Of a stretch of DNA of 64,000 nucleotides, positions 10,536-21,896 are shown piece by piece; positions within the stretch are counted from its first letter, which is position 1; the number at the start of each line of letters is the position of its first letter. The notes beneath the pieces were generated by a model. That model saw only the letters and a program-made list of their open reading frames with translations, was not told the DNA's origin and did not search any database. The position numbers and the translations under genes were made by a program. The DNA lies in contig CM065699.1 of the NCBI GenBank assembly GCA_017654935.2, forward strand, positions 42,953,679 through 43,017,678, given 5' to 3'. The stretch comes from Phymorhynchus buccinoides. Taxonomy: Eukaryota; Mollusca; Gastropoda; Neogastropoda; Raphitomidae.

Positions 10536-13500
10536 TCCAAAAAACGTTTTTCTGCTGATGTTGCCAAGTCTTTCTTGACTGAAGTGAAAAAGATATTCTT
10601 TTTTCCATTTCCAAAACTGATAGCCAACTGAATCGACGCCACCTCTTCCTCAAGAACAAGTCTTCTCTTTCGAACTTTCCAGGAGGTGGCAGAATCATTC
10701 CAGACTTCATTGTCAGAACATGATTTGGTGTTGACGGAAGGGGGCTATCTGGTGATTCCAAGGCTTCCACTGTCAAAGGTCGGCTATTCACAATTGACAT
10801 GACCTCATACATGAAAGTTCTGAGAGATGCCGTATCTAGCCGCGTCCCATACTGGCCAAGAATCCCTGCCAAGACATTCCTGATGCTGCAAATCTACCTT
10901 TCCCAGACTCCGCCCATATGACTGGATGAGGGAGGGTTGAACTTGAATTCACATTCCCTCTCAAGCAGTTTAGCTGTAATGGAATCAAAATCAAGTTCTT
11001 TCAGGGCTTCCCTCAACTCACGTTCAGCGCCGACAAAATTTGTGCCTTGATCACAGCGGATTAGACGTACTTTTCCACGAAGAGCTATGAGACACCTGAG
11101 ACCATTTAGAAAGGAAGCCGTTGTCATATCGTCAAGGACCTCAATATGAATTGCTCTAGATGCAAGGCAGGTGAAAACAAGTCCATATCTCTTGATGTCT
11201 TTTCTTCCTTCCTTGACGACAAAGGGACCAAAGCAATCCAATCCACAGTAAGAGAAGGGAGGTGAAGGCTCGGTTCGCTCCCTAGGAAGATCTGCCATCT
11301 TTTGACCTGAGCACTGTCCACGCAGTCGTAGACACTTTGTGCATTTGTGAATGAGGGATGCCACCATCTTTCGACATCCAATGATCCAGTAGCCTTCTGA
11401 GCGAATCTCATTGATTGTTGAGGTGCGTCCCTGATGACCAACCCTCTCATGAGCTTGTCTTGCAATGAGAAGAGAAGATGACTATCTTTGGGTAGAATGA
11501 GAGGATGCTTCAACACATACACCTCTTGGGATTTCCGCAATCGTCCTCCCACCCATAGGAGACCCTCTTCATCAACAAAGGAGTCCAAATCCTGTAGAGC
11601 TGTATTTCTCGATGAGGTCGGAGCTTACCCAAAGGCTTCCCTTTGGACGCAGAGTACCAGGGTTCTCCTAGCCCTACTTCTAGCTTCAATGCTTGAAATG
11701 TCCTTTCCTGTTTTCCGTGCACAACCCTTGATGATGACCGAGACCGCTTGGACAGCCTTCTCAAGGCTTGAAAATCTCCGGATCCTCTCCTCAAAGCATG
11801 TGTAGGGTGACCTTTGAGTTTTATGGACTGTAGATCGTTTTACCTCTGCATCTTGAGGAGAAATCTCAAAATCTTCTTTCCTTGCTGGAATATCCTTTTC
11901 CCAGAGGAAAGAAGGACCAGTTAGCCAGTCAGAAGATGAAATTCCATCTGCAGTCAATCCACGTGAAGCATAGTCAGCTTGATTTTCGGAAGTGGAAACA
12001 TATTTCCACTGCTCTGGCTGAGAACCTTGTCTGATCTGGTGAACTCTGTTGGCCACAAACATATGAAACCTTTTCGTTTCGTTCTTGATGTAGCCCAAGA
12101 CCACTTTCGAATCAGTCCAGAAATGATGCGTCATGTTTGCATAGTCTAGTTCCTTTTCAAGGAACTTTGCCGTTTTGACTGAAAGAGTTGCAGCCTGTAG
12201 CTCGAGTCTTGGTACTGTTGTTGGTTTTAGTGGTGCCTCTCGACTTTTTGCCATGACTAGAACACAATGAAGGCGCCCATGTGCGTTCTCCAGACGCAGA
12301 TATGAACACTGTCCAAGTCCGGTAAATGATGCATCTGAAAAATGATGAAGCTCAACAACTTTGGATGCTCCAAAGGCCTCCGGCAGATAGCAGCGAGGAA
12401 TCTTGACAGTTGCCAGTCTGCTCAGTTCCTGAATCCATTTCTCCCACCTGGGCCGAAGATTCTCTGGAAGAGGATGATCCCACCCCAACGTTTCCTTGCA
12501 CATGGCCTGAAGAATCTGTCTTCCAATGAGGATGAAGGGGGCAATCAAGCCTAAGGGGTCATAAACTGATGCCACAGTCGACAGAATTCCTCTTCGTGTT
12601 GCAGAATTTTCTTTCAAGTTGATCTTGAAACGGAACATGTCCGACTCCAACTGCCATTGAAGTCCTAAGGTTCTCTCAATCTGACTTCCCGAGTCGATAT
12701 CTGTTCGTTCAGAGTTTGCTCTTTCAGACTCTGGAAACCCATCAGTCACTTCTGTGTCGTTCAAAGTAATCTTATGTAATCGCAGATTACCTTCAGCACA
12801 AATTGTTCTAGCCTTGCAGAGGAGATCTTTGGCTGCCTCCACTGTTGACTTTCCCCGTAGACCATCATCCACATAGAAGTCTCGTTTCAGAAACTCTGCA
12901 GCCTCCTCTCCAAGATGTCTGTGGTCAGTGGCAATTTGCTTCAGTCCAAAATTGGCACATCCAGGTGACGATGTGGCACCGAACAGATGTACTTTCATAC
13001 GGTAATCCACCAAAGGTCTGGAGAGATCCCCGTCCTCCCACCACAGGAAACGGAGATAATCTTGGTGCCGCCTTTCCACTCGAAACTGATGATACATTTT
13101 CTCAATGTCGCATGTGAAGGCAATGGGTTCCTTTCTGAATCTACAGAGAACCCCTATGAGGGGGTTGATCAAGTCTGGACCTTGAAGGAGATGATCTTTT
13201 AAGCAGGTGCCTTGGTATCTTGCACTGCAGTCGAAGACGACTCTCACTTTGTCTGGCTTCTTCGGATGATAAACTCCATGGTGCGGAATATACCACTGAC
13301 AAGCGGCATTTATCTCTTCTAGAGGTACTCTCTCTGCATCACCTCTGTCAAGAATTTCTTTCATGAATGCCACATAGTGCTCCTTGTATTTTGGCTTCCT
13401 CTGGAATTGTTTTTGCAGTCCAAGAGCTCTTTGAAAAGCTGCCTGCCGATTGTTCGGAAGGTTGGGGTCATCGCTCTTGAAGGGAGAGGCATCTGATAAT

Positions 13501-13924
13501 AGCCGTCTTCTCTTTTCACAATGTTGCTTTGCATGATCTGCATGAACTTCATGTCTTCTTGAGAGAGAGTTCCTGTATTTTCATCGCGAAATTCTCTTTC
13601 CATGAGCTCGACAAGATCAGAAGTCGTTACTTCTAGCACTCGAGTCTTGTAGACGTGAACTACAGATTCTGTTATACCATCAGCTTGCTGGATTTCCTTG
13701 GTTGCCAACCGATGTGAGCTTCCGAATGCGTCGAAAGCCTCAACCTCTATGGCTCCACCAACAACACTCCAACCGAGCTGTGTCTCAATGGCAAATGGTT
13801 GATTTTCTTTTCCTTGGATGATTTCAAGTGGCATCAATGCTTGAGGGCAATTATATCCAATTAAGAGTCCGATGGGGCATTCTTGCTTGGATGGCAATGA
13901 ACATGCTATATGTTGGAGATGAGG
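10522..13924 (-). pseudogene. pol: BEL/Pao pol: protease end, RT, RNase H, integrase
   Basis: Same frame as gag after an in-frame stop at 13925-13927. Segments in order: a post-protease block with LLIGYNCPQALMP and FAIETQLGWSVVGG; reverse transcriptase with VRVVFDCSARYQG, CDIEKMYHQFRV and the catalytic YVDD (FYVDDGL); RNase H with HFSDAS, PRLELQAAT and FWTDSKVVLGY; a zinc-binding H2C2 region; integrase with CGLDCFGPF, RCDQGTNF and SSSHMGGVWER supplying the D,D,E residues. Frameshifts are visible near 13485, near 11600-11650, and near 11460 inside the zinc region. An in-frame TAG follows VWER at about 10893, and a short out-of-frame stretch lies near 10600-10650. The C-terminal domain is cut short after HQQKN. 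Not functional. Confidence 0.93.
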
Positions 13925-16423
13925 CTACCCTCTTGCAGTCTCAGATGTTGGGATGTGCGACTCATCAACTGGAATGTGGTTTCGTGAATAGGTGACAGGG
14001 AGGGATATTTTCCCTTCAGATGTTAAACCTCTCACTTGGAGATCTAAATATTTCTTGCAGGAAACGGTGGAGCACTCGTCTGTCAAAGTTGTCAGCTTCA
14101 AAATCGCTGGTCGAGAGAGAGCGCCAAGATCTTCTGCCACAGAACTTGAAACAAAGGTCGAGTCCGACATTGTGTCCAACAGGGCATATACCATCACTTC
14201 TGAGTCAGGATTAGTCCCACTGGAAAGGCATACTGGAACCACCATTGAAGTCAAGGAACCTTTGGCACCTGAATGCACTTTCCGACAGTTGGCTTTATCA
14301 ACAGGATTTCCAGTGTTTGTTCCCTTTGCATTCTTAGACCCTTTCTCTTGAGAGTCTGCATGGTTGTTTTCCCTCAGTTCTTTCGTAGCTGTAGTGGAGA
14401 CCTCTTCAGAGGAGCCTTGAGGAGTCAACACCATTGAGTCAGACTTTGGAAAGTTATCATCATGCAACACGGTTGGATGCTTCTTCTGACATTTTTCACA
14501 CACACTGCAAGAGGTACACTGTCGAGACCTGTGCCCTTGCTTCAGGCAGCCAAAACACAGGTTCTCTTTCCATATGAATTTTCTCCTCTCCTCCAAAGGG
14601 GTTCCTTTGAATTTCCGACACTCTTTCAAAGAGTGGTTTTGTCTTGTGCAAAATGCGCATTGAGTCGTCTCTCCTGCTCCAGTTGCCAGAGTAGTCTTTA
14701 GTTTTGTCTGTTCCTGTCGAAGGGTTGTGAAATGCCTGTTGGTCACAGAACTTCCATAGGCACCTTGTCCAAACACCGGGTCATTTACAATGTTTGCTTG
14801 CTTAGCGACGAAGCCTGCAAACTCGCTGAACGATGGATATCTATGCTGTTCTTCCTTTGTGTTGGCTACAACGTGATTCCATCTGTGCGACATCCAATCT
14901 GGAAGCTTCTCCACAAGTTTCCGTATTTCTCGCACATCGTTCAAGATCTCCAAACCAACAAATTCATCAGCAGCCACCGTGCATTGCCAAAGAAAGTCAG
15001 AAAAGCCCTGCAGACCGCGGTTGTCTTTATTCTTCACACTTGGCCAAGCTTCAAGTTTCGACCTAAATGCCTCCGACACAATGAATGTGTTTCCAAACCT
15101 CTCTTCAAGAATGTCGATAGCTCGCTGATAGGCATTTTCACCACGCAGCATAAAGAGGCCGCTAACTGCCTCCTCAGCTATGCCTCCCAAGTACCGCTGA
15201 AGGTAATACATTTTCTCTAAGGGGGGAATTCCTTTGCTTTCTACCAAGAAGGAGAAAGAAGCCTTCCAATTTGAGTATTGCAAGGGATTTCCAGTAAAAA
15301 TCATGGGTTCTGGGGTGGGCAAGCGGCTAAGTGTGACAGCCTGGATCAAGGCTTGAGCTAAATTTTCATTTTCATTTCCTGCTTGAGCGAGTTGAAAGGG
15401 AGGGGCATCGTGTCTTAGGGTAGAAGTTCTTGCTCCGTCACAGTTTTTATGCATTTCATTTTGTCTATTTGACCAATCCTTTGCTTCTTCTGCGCTTCGA
15501 GATGAGTCGTTAGAACTATGACTGCAGGTCTTTTCATCTTTGTTCTCTGGCAAACTACCATTGTTCGATCCCTGATTTTCCCTCTTATCAGAATGGCTAG
15601 AACATATACCAGCCTTATTCTCATTCAAAGGAAGAGTGTTCTCTTGTCTCACCACAGGCCCATTCTCAAGCTCTGCAGGCTTGTCTGACAAGTTAGAGCT
15701 TTGACTTCGAGGAGGACACTCAGCTTCCTCCCAAACCCTCAACCTGGCCTCTTCTTCTTCGATCTGAGCCAAGATTTTCTCCCCTTCCAGCTGTCCTTTC
15801 AAAGCTGACATTTTTATGTCTGCATCCTTTTTACGGATTTGTTCTTCCCTTTCTAACTGTTCTATTTCGTGTTTTCTTTTGTTTTCCTTCTGTTGTGCCT
15901 CAAGTCTTGCGTGCAGAGCAGCTGCCTCTGCAGCTACTTCCAACCTTCTTGAAGACACTGAGGAGGTCCTTGACCTTCTACTAGTTGAAACAGACCTTGC
16001 ACTACGAGCTGATTGAACATTATTCTGATGTGCAGTGACTGCCACTGTCTTATTTATGGTATAAACAACTGGCACTCAGAGTTCTGCGAGTTCCTTCTCA
16101 ATATCTTTACAGCCTAGCTCTTCTAATCTGTTTGCTATTTTTTGTAGAGAGTGGAATTTCGAGGAGATTTCCATCCTCCTCGAAACTATCGCATTGCCAT
16201 CTACTTTTTCCTGTCTAAGCTTCTTTTCTGTGTCTGCCAGCAAATCCAGCAGCTCCGATTGCTCGACATGAAAGGTCTCTGACAAAATGTCTATTTGATA
16301 CTCTTTTCCTTTCTCTGTAAGCCTTATCTGGTGCCCAGACTGTTTGAGGCCAGAGGCTTCTTCTTCTAAACATTCAATACTAGGCCCTTCCATACTGAAC
16401 AAATCAATCTTACAAATACACAA
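13925..16423 (-). pseudogene. gag: BEL/Pao gag plus protease start
   Basis: One frame interrupted by a TGA at 16076-16078. The first part (16393-16076, from MEGPSIECL) is a 105-residue acidic coiled-coil-like segment. The second continues at once with a Ser/Arg-rich then Glu/Lys-rich helix (AAALHARLEAQQKENKRK), a long Asn/Ser linker, the gag core (ILEERFGNTFIVSEAFRSKL), and zinc knuckles of CX2CX4HX4C type (CAFCTRQNHSLKEC and CFGCLKQGHRSRQC), which would bind RNA. The protease region starts with YALLDTMSDSTFV, the usual place of the active-site Asp. The frame ends in a TAG at 13925-13927, in-frame with the pol segment that follows. The TGA at 16076 could be decay or a recoding stop. Confidence 0.92.
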
Positions 16424-17347
16424 TCAACAAAAAATTAGGCTGAAAAGAAAGTCCTTTAAAAAACAGTCCTAAAAATTAATCTTAGAAAACAATAAATTGT
16501 TCCTCTCCAAATAGGAATTCTTAAAATTAACAACTAACCTTATTATAGTGCAAGCAGCAGGGATCTAAAAGTTATTTCTCACCCCTTACAGCAGCAGGAT
16601 ATTAGCACTCCAGGAATTCCAATTCCAACGGAGATGAAGGTCAACGTCACTGCAAGGATGGTCGACTGGGTAACGTGATGTCGAAGACCAAGCCGTCTGG
16701 CTGAGGCGAAGGTCGCACCGGGCAGCGTGATGTCGAAGACCAGGCCTTTGCTGGTTGAAGCAAAGGTCCCACTGGGCAGCGTGGTGCTGGAGATCAAGCC
16801 GTCTGCTGGTTGAGGTGAAGGCCGCGCCGGGCAGCATGATGTCGAAGACCAGGCCTTTGCTGGTCGAGGCGAAGGTCGCGCTGGGCAGCGCGATGCTGGA
16901 GATCAAGCTGTCTGTTGGTTGAGATGAAGACTGCGTCGAGCAGCACAAAGTCAAAGAGCAGGCCGTTTGCTGGTTGAGGCGAAGGTCACACTAGGCAGCG
17001 CGTCAAAGATGTCTGCAAAGACCAAGCCCTCTGCTGGTTGAACTGAGCAGCGTGATGAGGAGCAGGTAGTTGCTTAACATACACTTTCTTTGAGTGTCTG
17101 AAGGAGAGTCCCAAATGTTCTTTAGCCCAAATGTTCCTTAGCAGGAGAATGGCTAACTTAAAGAACTTCCCAACATAGGGTTCCTTCACAGACACGAAAG
17201 TTTACTACAAAAGAGACATTTTCTTCTCAGGAAGGCTAGTCCCAGTATTTTTGACGTTGGGTCCCTCCAGAGATACAATTTCGCTTAGAGCCGTGTCTTT
17301 GCTACCAAGGAAGGCAAGTCCAGATTCTTCGTTGACGTTGGGTCCTT
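16424..17347 (-). repeat. BEL/Pao 5' leader with tandem repeats
   Basis: Untranslated leader between the primer-binding site and gag. Positions about 16655-17060 hold six to seven diverged units of about 60 bp, each with a block like GGGCAGCGTGATGTCGAAGACC and then TTTGCTGGTTGAGGCGAAGG. Positions about 17225-17350 hold a second, two-unit repeat (GACGTTGGGTCC in both). Short frames across this region are repeat artefacts. Tandem repeats in the leader of an LTR element can vary in number between copies. Confidence 0.8.
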
Positions 17348-17359
17348 CTACGGCAACCA
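17348..17359 (-). other. Candidate primer-binding site
   Basis: In element orientation TGGTTGCCGTAG begins about 11 nt after the 5' LTR end. TGG fits pairing with a tRNA 3' CCA. The tRNA was not identified, and the offset from the LTR is larger than usual. Confidence 0.35.
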
Positions 17360-17370
17360 CGAGTTTTTAC

Positions 17371-18621
17371 TATTGCTGCGCTCTCGAATTTCCGCCCCAC
17401 AATCTAGCAAACGTTGACACTGACAGTCCTCATAGAAATTCAAATGCTTTATTCATCAATCTTTGACTCCATCACGAAGACATGCCGTAAAAACTGGAGA
17501 CAAAAACAAGAGAAAACACCATCCTTAAGTCTCCAGTATCCAAAACATTTTCCGTAAGACAAATTTCAAACGATTAAATTCACCGTCTAAAACAACATTC
17601 TTTCCAAAGCCTTAATATCACATATTTTACATTTTAAACCAATCATTCATTCTCATGTCTTGCTCATTTGGACTACATCATTTAGGCATTACTTCTTAGG
17701 TTTAAAATATATCCATTTAAAATTAGTTAAATGTCCATCTTTACACACATCGATTAAGTTCACACAAGAACATTTATACATGACTAGGACTACCGGCTTG
17801 CCAAAACTGAAAGCCAATTAGTTGTCGAGGGCTCATGCCATGACCCAGACCCAAAAAGACCAGATACTCAAGACCTTCAGAGAACATGAGCCTAAGTCAA
17901 AAAATATAAAATAGAGTTCATTAACAGAACTCCATGAGTAAGCACTTTTCACCCAAAAATGTAACCCTTCGTTTTCATGGCACAGATTTTCTTGTACATG
18001 TACCGTTATAAGAGAAAGACTGACGCTTTAGACATTCAAAAATATAACTTCAAAGGCTCACCTCGTTTGCAACTTGGGGTTAGGGTTTTGGAATTTGAGA
18101 GTACAGACAAGACCTTGCAATGTTGCATGTTTTCAGTGTGAGTGGCTCAAGACAACTGCCTCGATACACCCCTTTTTCAGAGCTCAAACATGTCCGAATC
18201 GAGACCCAAAAATCAATGTATCAATGCGCCCCTGAATGCTACTAAATATAATTTCACTTACTCAAATCCACCTCATATCATATGATTCAGGTGGCTCTCG
18301 AAACCCAAAGGTGAAAGATATTTATGTACAAAAAAAAAAAGGAAATTCTTTACTTATTTAAAAAACATCATGGACTTATTGACCAGCGGAATGATACAAC
18401 CGCATTGCGACAAAGGGAGGTAATGCTCCACACTGTGACGTCTTTGAGACAAAAATAGTGACCATGCGATGTTTCACACCAAAACAAACCAGACTGTCAA
18501 GACATTCTCACAGAATAACCAAGGTAAATAAATCTAGATCACACTTATGGTTTGTCCAACTTAAAAAATAGATTAAAACATTGCTCACAAAATCGACAAA
18601 CGGAGCTTCTCATTAAAAGTT
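17371..18621 (-). repeat. 5' LTR of BEL/Pao element
   Basis: 1,251 bp matching 9127-10351. Relative to the other LTR it has several small insertions, for example CAAAGGGAGG near 18413-18422 and extra bases near 18360 and 18376. Homology stops at 18621, about 27 nt before the inferred LTR start seen in the 3' copy, so its outer end seems lost. Confidence 0.9.
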
Positions 18622-18868
18622 TAGCTTCCTTAGTTGCCTCGTGTTCAAAGCGACTTGTATGGTAACACTTGATTTGTGGTTTCTGTGAATTTTACTAATG
18701 CACATTTTTGCTAACAATAATTATGACTTTATTTAGTCCACCGGTTCATGTTGATGATTGTTTTTTCATATAACCGCAGAGTACACGTGAAGCAGATAAC
18801 TGAGATCCGTTTCTAAGCAGAAAAAATTGTTTTGTAGAAGGTACAGTTAAAGAAGCATGTTCAACTCC
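18622..18868. other. Unassigned spacer
   Basis: AT-rich, between the LTR and the Tc1 element. No gene or repeat recognised. Confidence 0.5.
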
Positions 18869-20482
18869 TACTCACAAAAAGTTAAGGATCACTATGAGAA
18901 ACAGGTGCGCAATAAACTCCAGTTCCTCCTGTTATTTATTTCCTCAGTCAAGCAAATTGTTATGAATTCTTGTTCAGCTGTAGTTGGCGATGTTGTGTTA
19001 TGAAACATTGCACGTGATTCTCCTTAACCGGAGCTTGGCCAGCAAAGAAAAGCGGAAATTTGCGAAAAAGGACCTTGTTTTTGGATCGTTCTGCATGACC
19101 ACATTTGCACAGCCTAGATGGAAAAACCATTTATGCACGTGCAAGCACTACTGATTTTGTTGAGATCTGTCTCGTGCTTGCTTTATAAGAGACATCACCA
19201 GTATTAGGCCTAGCTCTTTGACAATGCCTCCACGACGAAAATTGAGCGAGTTGGATAGGGACGAGCTGTTGCATGGTTCAAGATGGTGTTCCCAGGTCGA
19301 GAAGTGGCCAGCGACTTCAGGTGTCCATCTCGTCGATTGTCAGAGGTTACTGATTCACGCTTCACAGCCACTGGGAGGGTCCATGAAAGACGCAATTCTG
19401 TCGACCGAAGAAGACAACTCCACGTGAAGTCGTCTCATTGAACGACAAGCCCTGCAGACAAGACCAGCCTATCTTCCGCTCATTCGAAGCAGCTGAGGTG
19501 GCTACTACATCAACATCAGCCAGCAGACCATACGGAACCGCCTTCATTGGGTTTTTAACCTCCGTTTCTCGTCGCCAGCGGTACGGCCACGCGTAACTCC
19601 AGCCATAGGGCAGAACGCCCGGGCGCCTTCTGCGACGTCACGTGAGGTGACAACGTCAGCAATGTCCCAGGGTCCCTGTTTCAGTGATGATCCGCTTCAC
19701 CCTGAAACCACAACAACGACGGCCGACTGAGGGTCTGGAGGCGCCCAGGGGAACGCTTTATTGACGCTCCACTGTCCAGAAAAGTGGCCTTTGGTGGAAG
19801 TTCTTTATGGTCTGGGGGGAGGACCTTCAGCTTCACAGCAGAACACCCTTGTATCATGTACAGGGTAACCTGACTGGCCTCCGATACGGGATGAGATCCT
19901 TTCGACCGCTGCTGGGCCTACACTTCGCAGATGTGACCGCCGCTGTCCTACAAGTGATGACAACGCTCGCCCCCACAGGCTAAGGTGGTCAAGCGACTCC
20001 TGCAGAGTCTGGATCAACAGATTGGGAGTGGCCAGCCTGCAGTCCCGATCTCAACTCGATTGAGAACCTCTGGATGAGCTGATCGCAAAGTAAGGAGCAA
20101 CCACCCCCCTCCTCAGGATGCGCAGCACCTCTACCAGATGCTGCAGGCTGAGTGGCAGGCGCTTCCACAGAGGATCTTCACCACCCTGGTCAACTCCATG
20201 AGGACTCGCTGCGTCGAGTGGCCAGAACAGCATGGCGGATTCCCGCATTCTGAACTTCTTGGGAAGCATCATAAGCCCTGTCTTGTGATTTCAATTACTT
20301 TGGGAAATCAAATTTCGATACGTCCCACTTGATCAACTGTACAGACCAACGATTTGCTCGAATTGAAGGCATTGTGTATCGTTATCACTAAAGCTTTAAT
20401 TAATGTTGCCAAAATTCAACCATTGGCTTCTATTTGGAAAGTTATGAATTATTTGGCAAGTGATCCTTAACTTTTTGTGATA
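18869..20482 (+). mobile_element. Tc1/mariner-like transposon with TA duplication
   Basis: TIRs CACAAAAAGTTAAGGATCAC (18873) and its complement (20459-20479) are flanked by TA at 18869-18870 and 20481-20482, the target duplication of this superfamily. The 1.6-kb length is normal for Tc1 elements. The interior is GC-richer than the flanks and carries the transposase relic at 19224-20270. Confidence 0.9.
19224..20270 (+). pseudogene. Tc1-type transposase, decayed
   Basis: Starts with ATG, MPPRRKLSELDR, then passes through frameshifts into a region that reads as the N-terminal helix-turn-helix in another frame. The catalytic core is recognisable: DDNARPHR at 19956 and, in a neighbouring frame, EWPACSPDLNSIENLW at about 20027-20070. 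The spacing from the second Asp to the Glu of ENLW is about 34 residues, as expected for Tc1 DD34E enzymes, after allowing one frameshift. A late helical region (about 20120-20230) matches the family C-terminus. Multiple stops and frameshifts make it non-functional. Confidence 0.88.
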
Positions 20483-21706
20483 GCTTATGTTATCGTGTTA
20501 GGGCAATGTCACAGAAACAGAGTCTGTACATCCATTTTGTGAAGTAGAGCTAGTCGGTACATATTGTTATAACAGTTTCCACGGTAGTTCTCGTAAACGT
20601 ACGTCAGGTTGTGCTAGAGTGGCTTTAGCCACACTTGTTCTCTATCATATAGTTGAGGTTCCTGCGCCGAAAGTATACAGCACGTGGAATTGTTATTTAT
20701 TTATTACTATTCTTTGAGTATTGCTTTTATTTCTTAAGTTTGATATACAAAAGCTGCCTCAGGAGCACGACAGGTCTTTTCTAACCTTTTTGCTCTGAGC
20801 TACTGTTGATCAAATCGATCCAAGTTTGCGTGAATGCTTTATAAAAGCATTGTACTTGACAGAGTACAGCCCTATTTGATAGAAAAGTCTGCCGCTTCAT
20901 TTGTGATTTACTGCGATGGTCTTGGCTACGATAATGGCGCTGACAGTAAAATGATGCTTTTTCGTTCCATTTTTGATAGTTGAGGTATTTTCTTGCTTGT
21001 ATTTAATATTTCTGTTGTTAAATATATGCTGTTTGCCATGTCAGCCATGGGTACTTTGCTAAGGCTTGACGTTGGACGTTTAGTCCAAACACGTTGTTTC
21101 TTTTTAACCCCATTCTTTTATCATATGAATCAATTTAACTTATTCTTCCCTCCCAATTTCCTTAATATTGTTGTGTTAAGAGACTATTCTAATAATTTTT
21201 ATTTTGTAAACTACCTCAAAAGGCCAAGTTTCTTGTTGCATCAGTATAGTCCTATGGCTAGGAGCTTTTTTTGGGCTAATATGTATCTTTAATGCAGAAC
21301 ATCGTGAACATTGTTCAATTATTGTCTTTGCAGATAGGATATGTTTTGGTCGTATCATCTGCAAGTTGTTGTTTTTAATACTTGTGCATTTCCTGATTTG
21401 TCCTTGAACGTTTTATCCCTGTATTTTGGCTATGTATAAATGCAACGGCTTGTATTCAACACCAGGAGAATACAATGAGAAAATTGACGCATGTCTTATC
21501 CACAATTAATGTCCAACAGTCTCTTAAATCTGCTCCATAATTGATATGGCTACTGTTTATTTCTTATAATGTTTAGCCACTTCCTGAAGTCAGTTCCAAA
21601 TCCAAATAACTCGAAAAAGTTGTAGTAGGTATGGTTTTGAGATAGACCAAGCCTTGGCATCAATCAAGTGCAAGACGGTAACCGCTTTCCTGATTTGTTC
21701 TAATAA
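20483..21706. other. Unassigned AT-rich DNA
   Basis: No coding signal. A small imperfect hairpin AGTGGCTTTAGCCAC lies near 20619. Confidence 0.5.
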
Positions 21707-21896
21707 TTAACCCTTTCATACCGCCAATGTCGCATTTTGGCACCACAGTGATTTAACACCTATGTCCACTGAAGGCATCAAATTGTGGTCCATTACCTAA
21801 AGAAACCTATTGTCTTAGTTTGTGGTTTTGTTCTCTATCCGGTAAATTTAGGGACAGTTTTTGGTTGAAAATATGGTTGGGCGTTGAAAGGGTTAA
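21707..21896 (+). mobile_element. TTAA-flanked MITE, copy 3
   Basis: Begins TTAACCCTTTCATACCGCCA and ends GGGCGTTGAAAGGGTTAA. About 190 bp; shorter than copies 1, 2 and 4 because part of the middle is missing. Internal blocks AAGGCATCAAATT and TGGTCCATTA match copies 1 and 4. Confidence 0.85.

Larger units (their letters stand above)
9127..18621 (-). mobile_element. BEL/Pao LTR retrotransposon (defective)
   Basis: A 9.5-kb element with two direct LTRs (9127-about 10378 and 17371-18621) enclosing gag, protease, reverse transcriptase, RNase H and integrase in the order and style of BEL/Pao elements, all on the minus strand. The LTRs look about 97% identical by eye, with several small indels, so the insertion is not recent. 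The coding region has several in-frame stops and frameshifts and cannot make a full polyprotein. The 5' LTR lacks the first 20-30 nt present in the 3' LTR, and no matching target duplication was found at the two outer ends. Confidence 0.95.
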
